A stretch of DNA of 64,000 nucleotides from Omphiscola glabra (GCA_964017045.1 OZ024809.1:30277354-30341353); one strand, 5' to 3'; positions 21,812-33,858 are shown, counted from the first letter of the stretch. Program-made: numbers and translations. Notes: a model not told the origin generated them from the letters alone.

Positions 21812-22970
21812 TTTTGACTTGACGGTACATCGGCTTTAACCACAGAAAATGCGCATATAAAAATCTTCCGATTTCTCATAATATCAGAAAATTCCAATTA
21901 CACAGTACTTGTTCATTTGAATCATATTGGATAAACATTATGGTGAATTTGACAGTTTTTGAACGACAACAATTTAAATGAAAGGCATATTAAACTATTT
22001 CTCAAGCACAAAAGCAGCCATCGGGCAATGGCTTAAAACCTCGTTGGAATAATGACGATATCGACGCTAAGAGCCATTCTAAGATGTTATATAGAAAAAT
22101 AGATATTAAAACAGTCGAATTTTTTAAACAAAAAATATTTCAAAAAACAAATAAAAAATTTGAAAGGGAATAAAAAAATTAAAAGGAAGAAGAAGCAATT
22201 ATAAAATTAAGCAAACCTTACATCTGGACACCATCAGACTTATAAAGATGTTCAATCATTGCGCTCTAGGCAGTAAATGCAAGATAATTGCTTGTGCATC
22301 ATGTATATACATCTACAAAGTTCGTTTAACAGGCTGGTGTAAGATTGGCCCACTGTATAAATAAATAAAGATTTTCACCCATAATAGTAACGTTAACTTT
22401 TTGTTCGGTACTTTGCGTGCTTGCATGCTTATTTTCATTTGGAGGTAAATTGTAAATGCCAAGTCGCAGGCTGTCAGGCACCTGGCTTTGTAAGCACACA
22501 CGAACTGGTTATGGAAGGATGTAGGGATTCATGTCAAGGATATGACATCATGTTCGACCAGTGGCGTATCCAGGCGGAGAGGGGTGCCCGATTACCACTG
22601 GCAGAGACAAGGCTTTTTTTCATTGCGAGTGCATAACCCTTATATAAGAAATAGGCGTGTTATATTTCTTTGGACCATTACGGCGTCTCGTGACCAGGTG
22701 CAAATCTCCCCCACTGTCCGACTCCGCCCCTGTTTGTGACCGTAGCAGGGAAAACAAACGCCGACCCGGTATATAAGCTTTATTTGGGTCACGTTGGAAG
22801 CTAGGGCCGGGCCCGGCTGCCACAAACAATGTCAGGTGTTGAACATATTTTGGTTGTGTTTTAAGTTGGACCCAGGGCGTGTAATTATAATCCTCAGTAA
22901 ACGCTCCAGATGTCTGACAACTGGCCGTCAGAGTAGGGAAACATCGTCAGCACTTATTTATTAGCTAGCC
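21812..22970. other. Unannotated spacer with possible MITE end
   Basis: AT-rich to about 22390, then mixed. At 22559 cagtggcgtatccaggcgga resembles a hAT-type MITE end, but no matching opposite terminus is clear. No gene recognised. Confidence 0.35.
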
Positions 22971-23497
22971 TGAGGGCCGCAAAGAACATATTTTTTATAT
23001 TTATTCAGCAGCCTGGTTGGTGCTTTCTGGTCTTGCGGTGGTCTGAGGACCGCAAAGAATATATTTTTTATATTTATTCAGCAGCCTGGTTGGTGCTTTC
23101 TGGTCTAGCTGTGGTCTGAGGACCGCAAAGAATATATTTTTTATATTTATTCAGCAGCCTGGTTGGTGCTTTCTGGTCTTGCGGTGGTCTGAGGACCGCA
23201 AAGAATATATTTTTTATATTTATTCAGCAGCCTGGTTGGTGCTTTCTGGTCTAGCTGTGGTCTGAGGACCGCAAAGAATGTATTTTTTATATTTATTCAG
23301 CAGCCTGGTTGGTGCTTTCTGGTCTTGCGGTGGTCTGAGGACCGCAAAGAACATATTTTTTATATTTATTCAGCAGCCTGGTTGGTGCTTTCTGGTCTTG
23401 CGGTGGTCTGAGGGCCGCAAAGAACATATTTTTTATATTTATTCAGCAGCCTGGTTGGTGCTTTCTGGTTTGGCTGTTGTCTGAGGGCCACAAAACA
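22971..23497. repeat. Minisatellite, 73-bp unit, about 7 copies
   Basis: The unit contains gcctggttggtgctttctgg, gtctgaggaccgcaaagaa and atattttttatatttattca. Successive units alternate between cttgcggtgg and ctagctgtgg in the middle of the array, indicating a 146-bp higher-order block. Confidence 0.95.
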
Positions 23498-24144
23498 ACG
23501 ACAGTATTATTATTTTATATCAAATTATACCATTTATATGAAGTATTGTTTTAATGGGTTCTTGTGGAACTGACCGGCATGTGGTATACAGCCTCCCCCT
23601 CCATATGCCCTGCACATTGGTGAAGATAATTGGACATGTTTACAATATTAGTTCCATGGACCGGACCATGAAGGCGTGTAGAGACCCCAACTCAACTCCA
23701 GGACGTCTGAGGAAGGGGCCAGCTGCCCCGCGCGTAATGGAGGGCAGTGTAAACAAGGTGTTATTGTTGTAATTGACTTCTGTATACATTTATAAACTGG
23801 CCTCGTGGTGGACAAAGGGGGATGGAGTGGGTGGAGAGCTGGTAATTTTAGAAGTCTGTCCCTGGCAAGTCCAACACACAAAAAAAAACAACCTCACCTC
23901 TTTAACATTTCTTTCTTAATATGACCGCATGGCGATACAGGGGGAACAACTTGGCCTGACCACACTTCCCAACCTCTGACCCTTCTCTCCCCCCCCTCTC
24001 TCTTTCTACCATCCGTGACTGTTAAAGCAATTATTTTTTTTTGTCAGAAAAATATAATTAGCTACTTAACTTCTTGTACCCCGCGCCCTCTGAACGTCAA
24101 ATTATTAGGCGCCCTCCATACTGCGTAGTTTTTTCCTCCCTCGA
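23498..24144. other. Unannotated spacer
   Basis: No gene recognised. A CT-rich run lies near 23985-24005. Confidence 0.4.
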
Positions 24145-24283
24145 CCCACCACGACCCACCACCACCTCGACCCACCACCACCACGACCCACCACCACCAA
24201 GACTTACCACCACCACGATCCACCACCACCACTACTCACCACCACCACGACTCACCTCCACCTCGACCCACCACCACCACTTA
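24145..24283. repeat. CAC-rich tandem tract, 15-18-bp unit
   Basis: Built from cgacccaccaccaccac with variable numbers of cac. Reads as histidine/proline/threonine-rich in one frame, which is a composition artefact. Confidence 0.9.
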
Positions 24284-24763
24284 CTGTTGGTCGAGCGTTT
24301 AGCTGTTCAAAACGTTGATCCTCTCAAATCTTAAACGTTCTTCAAATGCCCGGATCACGCTGCGGCCTAGCCGTGTTTACGTATGCATTGTCATAAGAGA
24401 CGCCCTCAAACGAAAAGATCATCATATTCATTCCACTGTTGATGCCGGGAGAGACCTTGTTTTAGACGTCTTATTTTGATACATCCTTGACGAGATCAGG
24501 ACCACGGCGTGTTCACTCTCTTGCCCCAGCATCAACTCTTGCAAGACATCAGAGGATCATTGCCCGGCTAAAGTAACGCAACAGCGCCGGGGCGGCTACA
24601 CGTTCATCAAAACATGGCGGAGTTTTACGTTTAATTTGTACGGTTTCTTTTTTGTACGGATTGTCGGGTTTGTCCGATAAACGCATTATAATTGGTAGGC
24701 GTTATCTTTTTACTTTAAATGCATTCCTAGTTGGCGTTTTAAAAAATACGCATTGTTAAGTCT
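24284..24763. other. Unannotated spacer
   Basis: No feature recognised. Confidence 0.35.
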
Positions 24764-25486
24764 CTACTGGCATGGCTTTACACGAAATGGCCCGACTTTA
24801 CACAAAATGGCCCGATTTTACATGAAGTGGCCCGACTTTACACAAAATGGCCCGATTTTACATGAAGTGGCCCGATTTTACACGAAATGGCCCCATTTTA
24901 CATGAAGTGGCCCGACTTTACACAAAATGGACCGACTTTACACAAAATGGCCCGACTTTACATGAAGTGGCCCGACGTTACACAAAATGGCCCGATTTTA
25001 CATGAAGTGGCCCGATTTTACACGAAATGGCCCGATTTTACATGAAGTGGCCCGACTTTACACAAAATGGCCCGACTTTACACAAAATGGCCCGACTTAA
25101 CACAAAATGGCCCGACTTTACATGAAGTGGCCCGACTTTACACAAAATGGCCCGACTTTACATGAAGTGGCCCGATTTTACACGAAATGGCCCGATTTTA
25201 CATGAAGTGGCCCGACTTTACACAAAATGGCCCGACTTTACACAAAATGGCCCGACTTAACACAAAATGGCCCGACTTTACATGAAGTGGCCCGACTTTA
25301 CACAAAATGGCCCGACTTTACACAAAATGGCCTGATTTTATATGAAGTGGCCCGATTTTACATGAAGTGGCCCGATTTTACATGAAGTCGCCGGACTTTA
25401 TACGAAATATCCAGCCTTTCATGAAGTGGCCAGACTTTACACGAAATGGCCAGAAATGACAGGAAATGGCCCGATATGACAAGGAA
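24764..25486. repeat. Minisatellite, 20-bp unit, about 36 copies with 160-bp higher-order repeat
   Basis: Two main unit types, cccgactttacacaaaatgg and cccgattttacatgaagtgg, are interspersed. The rare type cccgacttaacacaaaatgg occurs at about 25091 and 25251, exactly 160 bp apart, within a matching series of eight units. Units at the right end (from about 25385) are the most diverged. Confidence 0.96.
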
Positions 25487-26327
25487 TAGTCTGTAGCCAT
25501 CAGTGATACTGTCACTTTGGTTTAATGACGTTGTTAACCACGCATCTGTCTTGTACAGTGAAAGCTAAACTGTGTACATGGCGCACTTATCACCGTCTCG
25601 GGGGCCCCTTGTTTGGTGCGGCGAGAGGTCAACGGTCATTTATCGGCCTTGTTTTATCCCGATGCTATTCCGATATGCCGTATCTGTTGACCGCATGCGT
25701 GGTCAGTGCGAGCCCTCCAGGGTTAATTCTCCGTTATCGTTATCTCTATGACCGTCTCAGTAGTGCGCTACACCTGAAGTGTACTGGTTAGACCCTCAGC
25801 TGCCTGGTAGACTGAACAATTGTTCATAAGGAATGACGTCAGCGACCCGAAGCTCTTATGGGCCCCGCGAGAGCCCTAACTCGCAGAATCTCCCCTCCTT
25901 TTACAGAGGGGAGATGTCGCGAAGCAGCTCCCACGGGATCCCTCGCCCTAATGGCGAGCCACTCGGCCACCCCGGGGTGAGCCAAAACGGATATCTTCCT
26001 TTAATTTAAACATTATATAGTAAGTGCTGGATTGCCTCCTTCGGACCACTGTGACCTCAACCGCCACCCCTGAGGCAAAACGTGATCCTGTGTTTTTGCC
26101 AAAGCCGATAGGTGGGACAAAATGGAGGGACCAAAACTGTACTCTATTTTTAGTTTAGTTGATGATTGCTTTGAAAAAGAAATGTAAAATAATTGGTGAC
26201 CACTCCGAGCGATTCGGTGTTTAACAATGAAACTGTTTTAACTAAGGTTAAATTGAGGCGGACATGTAATTGAACGACTTTATAGCGCCATTTTTATGTT
26301 CCAATTAATCCTATCTAAGGACCAAGG
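25487..26327. other. Unannotated spacer with local inverted repeats
   Basis: Contains tctcccctcc...aggggagatg (25888-25916) and ccctcgcc...ggcgagcc (about 25941-25960), two short hairpins next to each other. They do not match tRNA or 5S rRNA. The plus-strand open frame 25525-25791 has no recognisable features. Confidence 0.35.
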
Positions 26328-26975
26328 CTTGCTGTCTACCCCGTGTCTCCTCTTGCTGTCTACGCCTTGTCTCATCTTGCTGTCTACGCCTTGTCTCATC
26401 TTGTTGTCTGCCCCTATCTCATTTTGCTGTCTACCCCATGGCTCCTCTTGCTGTCTGCCCCGTGTCTCCTCTTACTGTCTACGCCTTGTCTCATTTTGCT
26501 GTCTACCCCATGGCTCCTCTTGCTGTCTACCCCGTGTCTCCTCTTGCTGTCTACCCCGTGTCTCCTCTTGCTGTCTACCCCGTGTCTCTTCTTGCTGTCT
26601 GCCCCGTGTCAACTCTTGCTGTCTACCACATGGCTCCTCTTGCTGTCTACCCCATGGCTCCTCTTGCTGTCTACCCCATGACTCCTCTTGCTGTCTACGC
26701 CTTGTCTCATTTTGCTGTCTGCCCCGTGTCTCCTCTTGCTGTCTACGCCTTGTCTCATTTTGCTGTCTACCCCGTGTCTCCTCTTGCTGTCTACGCCTTG
26801 TCTCATCTTGCTGTCTACCCCGTGTCTCCTCTTGCTGTCTACGCCTTGTCTCATCTTGCTGTCTACCCCGTGTCTCCTCTTGCTGTCTACGCCTTATCTC
26901 ATTTTGATGCCTACCCCGTGTCTCCTCTTGCTGTCTACGCCTTATCTCATTTTGCTGTCTACCACTTGTCTCCTC
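26328..26975. repeat. Minisatellite, 24-bp unit, about 27 copies
   Basis: The unit is ttgctgtctaccccgtgtct plus cctc, with a second type having tacgccttgtctcatt. In the right half the two types alternate, giving a 48-bp block. A 24-bp stop-free unit makes long open frames in all plus frames and one minus frame; none has a non-repeat coding part that I can support. Confidence 0.96.
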
Positions 26976-27489
26976 TTCACATGGCAGTAGAAGAGGCGGG
27001 AATTTTTATTCGTTTCCTGTCTGCGCGCCCCCCCCCCCCCCCCGCGCTTTTCCGTGTTGGGTTATTACATTTCTTGATTCCCTATAATGACTTGCAATAC
27101 TACCCAACAGCTTCCAGAAGCCGGTCCGTACTGTCGTCTCCCGTCCTAAACATTGCCTATTAGGCGGACCTTTTGCACTTGACCCCCGACCTCGTACATG
27201 TGTATCTCAGGGAAGTCATTGTATTCTTGGCCAAGCCATGCAGGATGAGGAAGCCATGAATGAATGATAGATGGCTCCGTGAGATGTTACCAATGAGAAG
27301 GCGACACTGGAGGCGGGCCGACTCTAGAGTGGAATCTTATCGCAAATGTTACGTAATTAAATCGTGGGGAATGAAGTCATTCAATAAATTTTTAGAAGTT
27401 GTTAAAGACAGGAACTGCTATCGCCATTAATTGTGGCAGTAAAATTGTCAAAAGCGTGTTAAAATAACAGAAGCTATGTCCTTTCCCTG
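26976..27489. other. Unannotated spacer
   Basis: Includes a C run at about 27030-27043. No gene recognised. Confidence 0.4.
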
Positions 27490-27935
27490 CCACGTTGTGC
27501 GCGTGTCCTGAGTAGTGCTGCGACTAGACTGCCACGTTGTGCGTGTCCTGGGTAGTGCTGCGACTAGACTGCCACGTTGTGTGCGTGTCCTGGGTAGTGC
27601 TGCGACTAGACTGCCACGTTGTGCGTGTCCTAGGTAGTGCTGCGACTAGACTGCCACGTTGTGCGTGTCCTGGGTAGTGCTGCGACTAGACTGCCACGTT
27701 GTGTGCGTGTCCTGGGTAGTGCTGCGACTAGACTGCCACGTTGTGCGTGTCCTGGGTAGTGCTGCGACTAGACTGCCACGTTGTGTGCGTGTCTTGGGTA
27801 GTGCTGCGACTAGACTACCACGTTGTGCGCGTGTCTTGGGTAGTGCTGCGACTAGACTACCACGTTGTGCGTGTCTTGGGTAGTGCTGCGACTAGCCTAC
27901 CACGTGTGTGTCCTGGGTAGTGTTGCGACTAGACT
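27490..27935. repeat. Minisatellite, 40/42-bp unit, about 10 copies
   Basis: The unit contains ctgggtagtgctgcgactag and actgccacgttgtg. Copies alternate between gtgcgtgtcc and gtg(t/c)gcgtgtcc, so a 2-bp length variant is spread through the array in an alternating pattern. Confidence 0.95.
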
Positions 27936-29437
27936 ATTTGCGCTGATCTCCGCCGCACACCAAGCACAGCTTTCAACGACGTCTAGTTGGTGCAATGGGG
28001 TGTGAACGGGACATGTTTCAAATGGTGACAGCCAAACCGGCGTCCCGTAGCACTCTCGATAATACTTAGCCATTTAAATTAATTTTCCACCGTCACAGAG
28101 ATCTTACGTTGGTATCTAATGTCTGTCTGTAGATCCCCTTCTAACGGTAGCCATATCACATATTCGGTTTGCTAAAGTCTTGTGAAAATATACCGTCAAT
28201 CCAGCCAAGGACTATATATATATATATAATATAACATTTGTATATATATATATACAAAGACATGTGTCGAAAGTTGTTCAGTGCATAGGTTCCCAAATGT
28301 CTTTATTTCTGCGCACAGTTGTCAAAGCTGGGTTCAGCGCTAAACGTCTGACTTTCCTGTCTTTGCCGCGTTGAGTTTTAACTCAGACATAGTAACAAAG
28401 GTGGATTGGCAAGTGAACATCTCGATATGTGCTCAACTTATGGAATGCGGAATCACAGGAACTAACACCTCCGTTCCGGCTCTATTCTGTCTCTGTTCTG
28501 GCTACGTTCTGGCTCCGTTCCGGCTCTGCTGCTATTTACTGGATCTGCTGCTCCGTTCTGGCTCCTAATTTTCAACCGAGTTATGAACACCATTGCCCTC
28601 CCCCAATGATCGACACTCGGAGTCATCTTTGTTTGACTCCGGGTCATGATCGTTTATTTCCAGTACACCACACAGACCTCTACCACCCTCCATCCCGTCT
28701 CACGGTCAGACTCTAGCAATCCGCGATTTGAAAGTATGTTTTACAACTCGTTAAATCGTCCCCGCTCGGCGCACGTGTTGGTGGGAGCTTGTAAGTTTGT
28801 AAGTCGATGTCTGTGACCCAACCACCCCCATGTGGCAATGTGATTTCTCCCACTTCCCTACTCAATTTAATGACGGCCCCTGCTGGGTTAAGAGTGAGCT
28901 CGAGTTCCCCCCTCTATTGATGGTCTACAGCCAGGCGTACGGTACCTACTGTAGTGTGAAGAAGTCACTCGTGGGGTACGCGTCCACCAGAAGAGGGCGT
29001 TCACCCCTTGTCGACCCCAGCTCACACAACTCGACCTAATACAGCGCTAATATATATTAATTACGGGTATGTGGCTCGGGGCTTTTATTATTTTTATGCT
29101 GAGCATAATATAACTCTGAACAGAGGTTATGGGGCTTCTGACAATCATACAATTGTAAAATCAGATTGATTGCTTTATATATATATATCCTGTCTCCTCC
29201 CCCCTCCCCAATCTGGCACCAAGATCTATAAATAACGACATGAAAAGTGAAACAGTGCAAAACATCATTTACCACACAAATACGCTATTGATATCTCGGT
29301 GATTATCTTGTTTGCGTTGCATAGGCTCAGTTGAGCGAGAGGTTCTCACATTTCCTATGCGCGATCCACTAGGTTGCATTAATTTAAGCTAAGGTTTATG
29401 GGAAACGTGCACACGTGTCTTGGCCATAATCACGTGG
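27936..29437. other. Unannotated spacer with TA palindrome
   Basis: About 28211-28257 holds two (TA)n runs separated by a short loop, together palindromic and able to extrude as a hairpin. No supported gene. At 28490-28565 the phrase ttctggctccgttc recurs about four times with changes. Confidence 0.4.
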
Positions 29438-29990
29438 GGTGGTTCGCGCGAGTGGTTTGGGCGAAGTATACGATCCATTATCAATCTACTATGGGTACGG
29501 TTAGTGTGAGTGATTTGGACCAAGTATAAAATCTGTTCTGGGTACGGTAAGTGTGCGTGGTTTGGACCAAGTATACAATCCATTATCAATCTGTTCTGGG
29601 TACGGTTAGTGTGCGTGGTTTGGACCAAGTATACAATCTGTTCTGAGTACGGTTAGCGTGAGTGGTTTGGACCAAGTATACAATCTGTTCTGGGTACGGT
29701 TAGCGTGAGTGGTTTGGATCAAGTATACAATCTGTTCTGGGTACGGATAGTGTGAGTGGTTTGGACCAAGTATACAATCTGTTCTGGATACGGTTAGTGT
29801 GAGTGGTTTGGACCAAGTATACAATCTTTTCTGGGTACGGTTAGTGTGAGTGGTTTGGACCAAGTATAAAATCTGTTCTGGGTACGGTTAGCGTGAGTGG
29901 TTTGGACCAAGTATACAATCTGTTCTGGGTACGGTTAGCGTGAGTGGTTTGGACCAAGTATAAAATCTGTTCTGTGTATGATTAGCGCGA
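29438..29990. repeat. Minisatellite, 47-bp unit, about 12 copies
   Basis: The unit contains gtgagtggtttggaccaagt and atacaatctgttctgggtac. The first copies carry an 11-12-bp insertion (ccattatcaatc) that is absent from later ones. Confidence 0.95.
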
Positions 29991-31011
29991 GTTTCTCTTT
30001 GCTCTCAAATGAAGAAACGGTTTGATGCAGTTGCACTAATGATCAATTTGCAGTGAAGTCTAAGTTAAGTAAGTTTCATAGATTGATAATATACCCACAT
30101 GTGTGTGTGTCCACCAGCTGGCAGTGCGGGGTCTGCTGTCACGCTGTTAAAAAGTTGATGACCGCTGCCATGTACCAACAATGTACCACCACCACCGATC
30201 ACACAGTGATGTTTATTCACTGACGTCAGCTCTATGTAAACCCACTAAGCCGTAGCAGCTTGTACGCCAGCAGATGGTATTGACGCGTCGGCAGTACAGT
30301 CGATAACAGGGAAGTTATCACGTTGTTTCCGGCAACTGCACTTTTTTTAAAACAATTTTTTGTGTTTTTAACGATATCGTGATTGATTTGGAGATTTTTT
30401 AAATTTGTTTACTGGTTATAGCCACGCCCAAACAATGGCGACCTTATTGCGTGAACTTCCGGACTACTAAAGTTACGTCACAAAACATGCATTCAAGAAT
30501 CAGACTTTATAAGATTCCCAATAAGGGCAACGCCTGCACCCCCCCCCCCCTTTTCTTTTCCAGGTACGCCACCGCTTCTGAAATATATTAAAATTCAAAT
30601 GTCTTCCCCCCCCCCCCTCCTTTTGTTTCTACACCGCAGATGTATTGCACGAACTATTTCTGTTAAACAGAAAACAATATTACGCACCAAACACGTTTGC
30701 TGTACTTGTAGGAATCTCATTTAGCACAGTTATCGGAAATTTTATTTTGCGCCCCTTTGAACTTACCATTACACCATACATACATAAGTTTATTAGGGTT
30801 TGGTTTTTGAACTTAATTGTTACTCCGTTCGAAAACACTTCCGTTTTCTATGAATGTTCAATGCTGCACGTGTTGAAGTGACCGTTGCAATCAATTCTAT
30901 ACGTCTCTAGATGTGACACAAGGAAAAGTCTGCACGTCTCCGGCACTGGTGCTTAGAGGTTAGAAAACGCCGCTCATGGCTGTCCCTGTGGGATGTACGC
31001 ACTCCTCACAG
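29991..31011. other. Unannotated spacer
   Basis: Two C runs at about 30539-30551 and 30606-30617 are present. A plus-strand open frame at 30645-30881 has no recognisable features. Confidence 0.4.
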
Positions 31012-31245
31012 CACGCGAGACTTGATCACAGCACGCGAGACTTGATCACAGCACGCGAGACTTGATCACAGCACGCGAGACTTGATCATGGCACGCGAGA
31101 CGTGATCACGGCACTCGAGACTTGATCACGGCACGCGAGACTTGATCACGGCACGCGAGACTTGATCACAGCACGCGAGACTTGATCACATCACGCGAGA
31201 CTTGATCACGGCACGCGAGACTTGATCGCAGCACGCGAGACTTGA
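31012..31245. repeat. Minisatellite, 20-bp unit, about 12 copies
   Basis: The unit is cacagcacgcgagacttgat, with a/g change at the fourth base in many copies. Confidence 0.95.
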
Positions 31246-31311
31246 ATAGATTCGCTGTTCTCCTTGTCATCTTCTTATGTTGCATAGTTTGTTTTTGAAA
31301 TCAGGCGCGTG

Positions 31312-31552
31312 CAAAGTGGCTAGTTGAGTCTGTGTCTCTGTGGACGTTTGTAAAGAGGCTAGTTGAGTCTGTGTCTCTGTGGACGTTTGTAAAGTGGCTA
31401 GTTGAGTCTGTGTCTCTATGGACGTTTGTAAAGTGGCTATATATAGTTGAGTCTGTGTCTCTGTGGATGTTTGTAAAGTGGCTAGTTGAGTCTGTGTCTC
31501 TGTGGACGTTTGTAAAGTGGCTAGTTGAGTCTGTGTCTCTGTGGACGTTTGT
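31312..31552. repeat. Minisatellite, 39-bp unit, about 6 copies
   Basis: The unit contains aaagtggctagttgagtctg and tgtctctgtggacgtttgt. One copy has a 6-bp tatata insertion near 31440, which keeps the open frame. Confidence 0.95.
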
Positions 31553-31650
31553 AATAGTGGTGTTCAAAACCCGTCGATGAACACATACAATTGAAAAGAC
31601 CCGTTGTGGTCAGGAACATTATATCATATGACCCGTAGTATGCGAGATTA

Positions 31651-32036
31651 TAGGAGTATGATCTGAGTTCTATTGTTAATTTTATCTGAGATTTTTAGTA
31701 TTATGATCTAAGTTTTTCGGAAGACATTTATTGTTAAGCGTATCTGAGATAATAGGAGTATGATCTGAGCTCTTGTGAAGACATCTATGTGTTAAGTTTA
31801 TCTGAGCTAATTGGAGTATGATCTGAGCTCTTGGAAAGACATCTATGTGTTAAGTTTATCTGAGCTAATAGGAGTATGATCTGAGCTCTTGTGAAGACAT
31901 CTATGTGTTAAGTTTATCTGAGCTAATAGGAGTATGATCTGAGCTCTTGGAAAGACATCTATGTGTTAAGTTTATCTGAGCTAATAGGAGTATGATCTGA
32001 GCTCTTGTGAAGACATCTATGTGTTAAGTTTATCTC
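31651..32036. repeat. Minisatellite, 58-bp unit, about 6.5 copies
   Basis: The unit contains gagtatgatctgagctcttg and gacatctatgtgttaagttt. Units alternate between cttgtgaag and cttggaaag, so the homogenised block is 116 bp. The first copies (31651-31755) are shorter and diverged. Confidence 0.94.
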
Positions 32037-32894
32037 CCAGAGACAACGACACTCTATTGTTATGCGCGCGTGTGGTCTGTGGTTTATACATAGCAATTTA
32101 AGCGTCCACCAGATGACCGCCAATTTCTTTTTGAGACGGCACCAGACAGCAGCGGGTATTAGCCGGTAGATGCGGGCACTGAAATAACGATTTCTATCAA
32201 CGAGAATGGATTTAGTGTCTCGCCGACAGGGGGGACTTAGCATTGATGGCCGGCTCGTAAGTCTCGATGTCTTGTAACTGTATAGCCTGCTAAGTCTGGG
32301 CACGGTGGCCAACTTGGATTACAACAGCTCGATCCGGGGCCAAGTCGGGGGAAATGAAGGGATAGTATTAGGGCATTAGGGGAAACGAGACTTTTGGGCC
32401 GGGGTGGGGGGGGGGGAATTGTGAGTATTGTGTAGATGGAAGTAGTCCACAAGAGCCACTCTGTGAGTCATAAACGGTTTGTTAAGATTAAACATGGTTT
32501 ATGTATCTTGTTCACTCGGTGACGGAAATCGGAGTTTTACAGCCGTGTACGAGTGGTTTTATTGCGTCTTCCAGCACGCACACGGTCGCCGCAACTATTC
32601 TAATGAGACACTACAAGACCTATGGGGATTGCTTCCCCTTGATGCTGCCAGAGTTCCTCTTCTTGCTTTTCAAGTTGGAGTCGTTAAAGCCGAGTGGTGG
32701 AAAATTCGAGCGTCTACTCGGGATTCTAAAATGTGGCTCAGGTTGTTCTTTTTTTTTGCTCGACTACTTTGAGTGTGTTACATTGTGTTGTAGACATATC
32801 TTGTAATAGTGTTTTGGTTTTTTGGGGGATTATTTTTTGGTATGAACTCGTAAAATATTGGTGATTGGGCTCTCTGGGGGGATGACATGGGTCT
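32037..32894. other. Unannotated spacer
   Basis: Includes a G run at about 32408-32417. Overlapping open frames around 32479-32806 are of chance length. Confidence 0.4.
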
Positions 32895-32911
32895 TAAATA
32901 TATCAAAGTGG

Positions 32912-33268
32912 CTATTGGTACACGGGTACCGGAATTGAGAGGTTGGGATTAAGAAACGATTTGAGATATCATTTTTGGGTTGGTAAGACCAAATGATAAA
33001 TCAAATGAAAGATAATTGAATGGACTCTACGTTTGTAAACTTAATTCTTCAGTTTTATTAAAATAAACTACCACAAATGACATCCGAAAAGCATTGAGCC
33101 TAATGGTACCCGGGTGCGAATGGCGCGCTGCGTGTCCGGGTCCATTTTGACTAATGCTATTCGGATGTCATTTGTAGTAGTTTATTTCAATCCTACAAAC
33201 CCCAACAATAATATCTTAAATCGTTTTTTAATCCCAACCTCTCAATTCTGGTACCCGTGTACCAATAG
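32912..33268. mobile_element. Imperfect long inverted repeat (foldback/MITE candidate)
   Basis: The left arm, from ctattggtacacgggtaccg through gagaggttgggattaag, pairs with the right arm ending cttaatcccaacctctc-like sequence and ggtacccgtgtaccaatag. An inner pair, ataaactaccacaaatgaca (about 33063) and tgtcatttgtagtagtttat (about 33167), extends the hairpin. The flanks carry taaatata on both sides (32895-32902 and 33277-33284), a possible duplication a few bases outside the arms. No coding capacity is seen. Confidence 0.65.
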
Positions 33269-33440
33269 GTGCAGCCTAAATATAAGCTTAGGAGCAAGGA
33301 CATGTAGTTAGATCTAGGCTCTACGATGAGCATTTTAACGTTGTTGATGACACATTTTATTTCATTTTCAGCCCCACCCCCCAAACCCCTTAAAAAATAA
33401 ACCTTTTCAAGTTGAAGGAATTATGACGTCACTGATGTCG

Positions 33441-33752
33441 CGAAATAACTTTCCCGATAACTGCGCTAAATGAGATTCTTAACAAATATATATATACCGT
33501 ATTTATCGGCGTATAACACGCACTTTTTCTTCCTGAAAATAGGGTGCAAATGATGTGTGCGTGTTATACGCCGACATAATGTTAAGTTTTTTTCCTAAAA
33601 TTTCCTTTTTAAAATGAGGTGCGTGTTATACGCCGATAAATACGGTATATACAGTGTGCGTTTGGTGCGTAATATTATCATTTTGTTTTTCTGAAATAGT
33701 TGGTGAAATAAATCTGCGGTGTAAAAGCGGCTGGGTCATTAGAATATTAATA
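33441..33752 (+). repeat. Dispersed repeat family copy D, interrupted by a MITE
   Basis: It has ccgataactgcgctaaatga and gattctt on the left, then after the MITE gtgcgtttggtgcgtaatat, ctgaaatagttggtgaaata and aatctgcggtgtaaaagcgg. Comparison with copy B shows that the MITE replaces or interrupts the sequence between gattctt and gtgcgtttgg. A further short fragment of the family lies at about 33826-33858. Confidence 0.75.
33496..33646. mobile_element. 151-bp MITE with perfect 28-bp terminal inverted repeats
   Basis: The ends, accgtatttatcggcgtata... at 33496-33523 and its exact reverse complement at 33619-33646, form perfect 28-bp inverted repeats. The target is a TA-rich tract, so the duplication is probably TA or TATA. 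A third copy of the tip motif (gtgcgtgttatacgccga, about 33557-33575) sits inside. Similar ...CGGCGTATAA... MITEs are found in several animal genomes; I cannot name the superfamily. Perfect ends suggest recent activity. Confidence 0.85.
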
Positions 33753-33858
33753 AAGTTCAAGGGCGTGACAAAATGTGCGCTTGCGAGCCTTTGGGGGGGG
33801 GGGGGGGCATGAGGGAAGGGTGGAACACTAAATGAGATTCTTATAAAGTGTGCGTTAC

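Noticed and set aside
25860..25980. GC-rich stretch with two hairpins, considered as a tRNA or 5S-like RNA
   Set aside because: No A/B box pair or cloverleaf, and no 5S internal control region. The stems are too short to call.
26296..27163. Leucine/serine/cysteine-rich plus-strand frames of up to 241 codons
   Set aside because: They derive from the 24-bp array and are open in several frames at once.
30645..30881. Plus-strand frame of 78 codons
   Set aside because: No conserved motif, no splice or start support; within chance length for AT-rich DNA.
32494..32772. Plus-strand frame beginning MVYVSCSLGDGNRSF
   Set aside because: Good start context, but the length is expected by chance, an overlapping frame of similar length exists, and no family is recognised.
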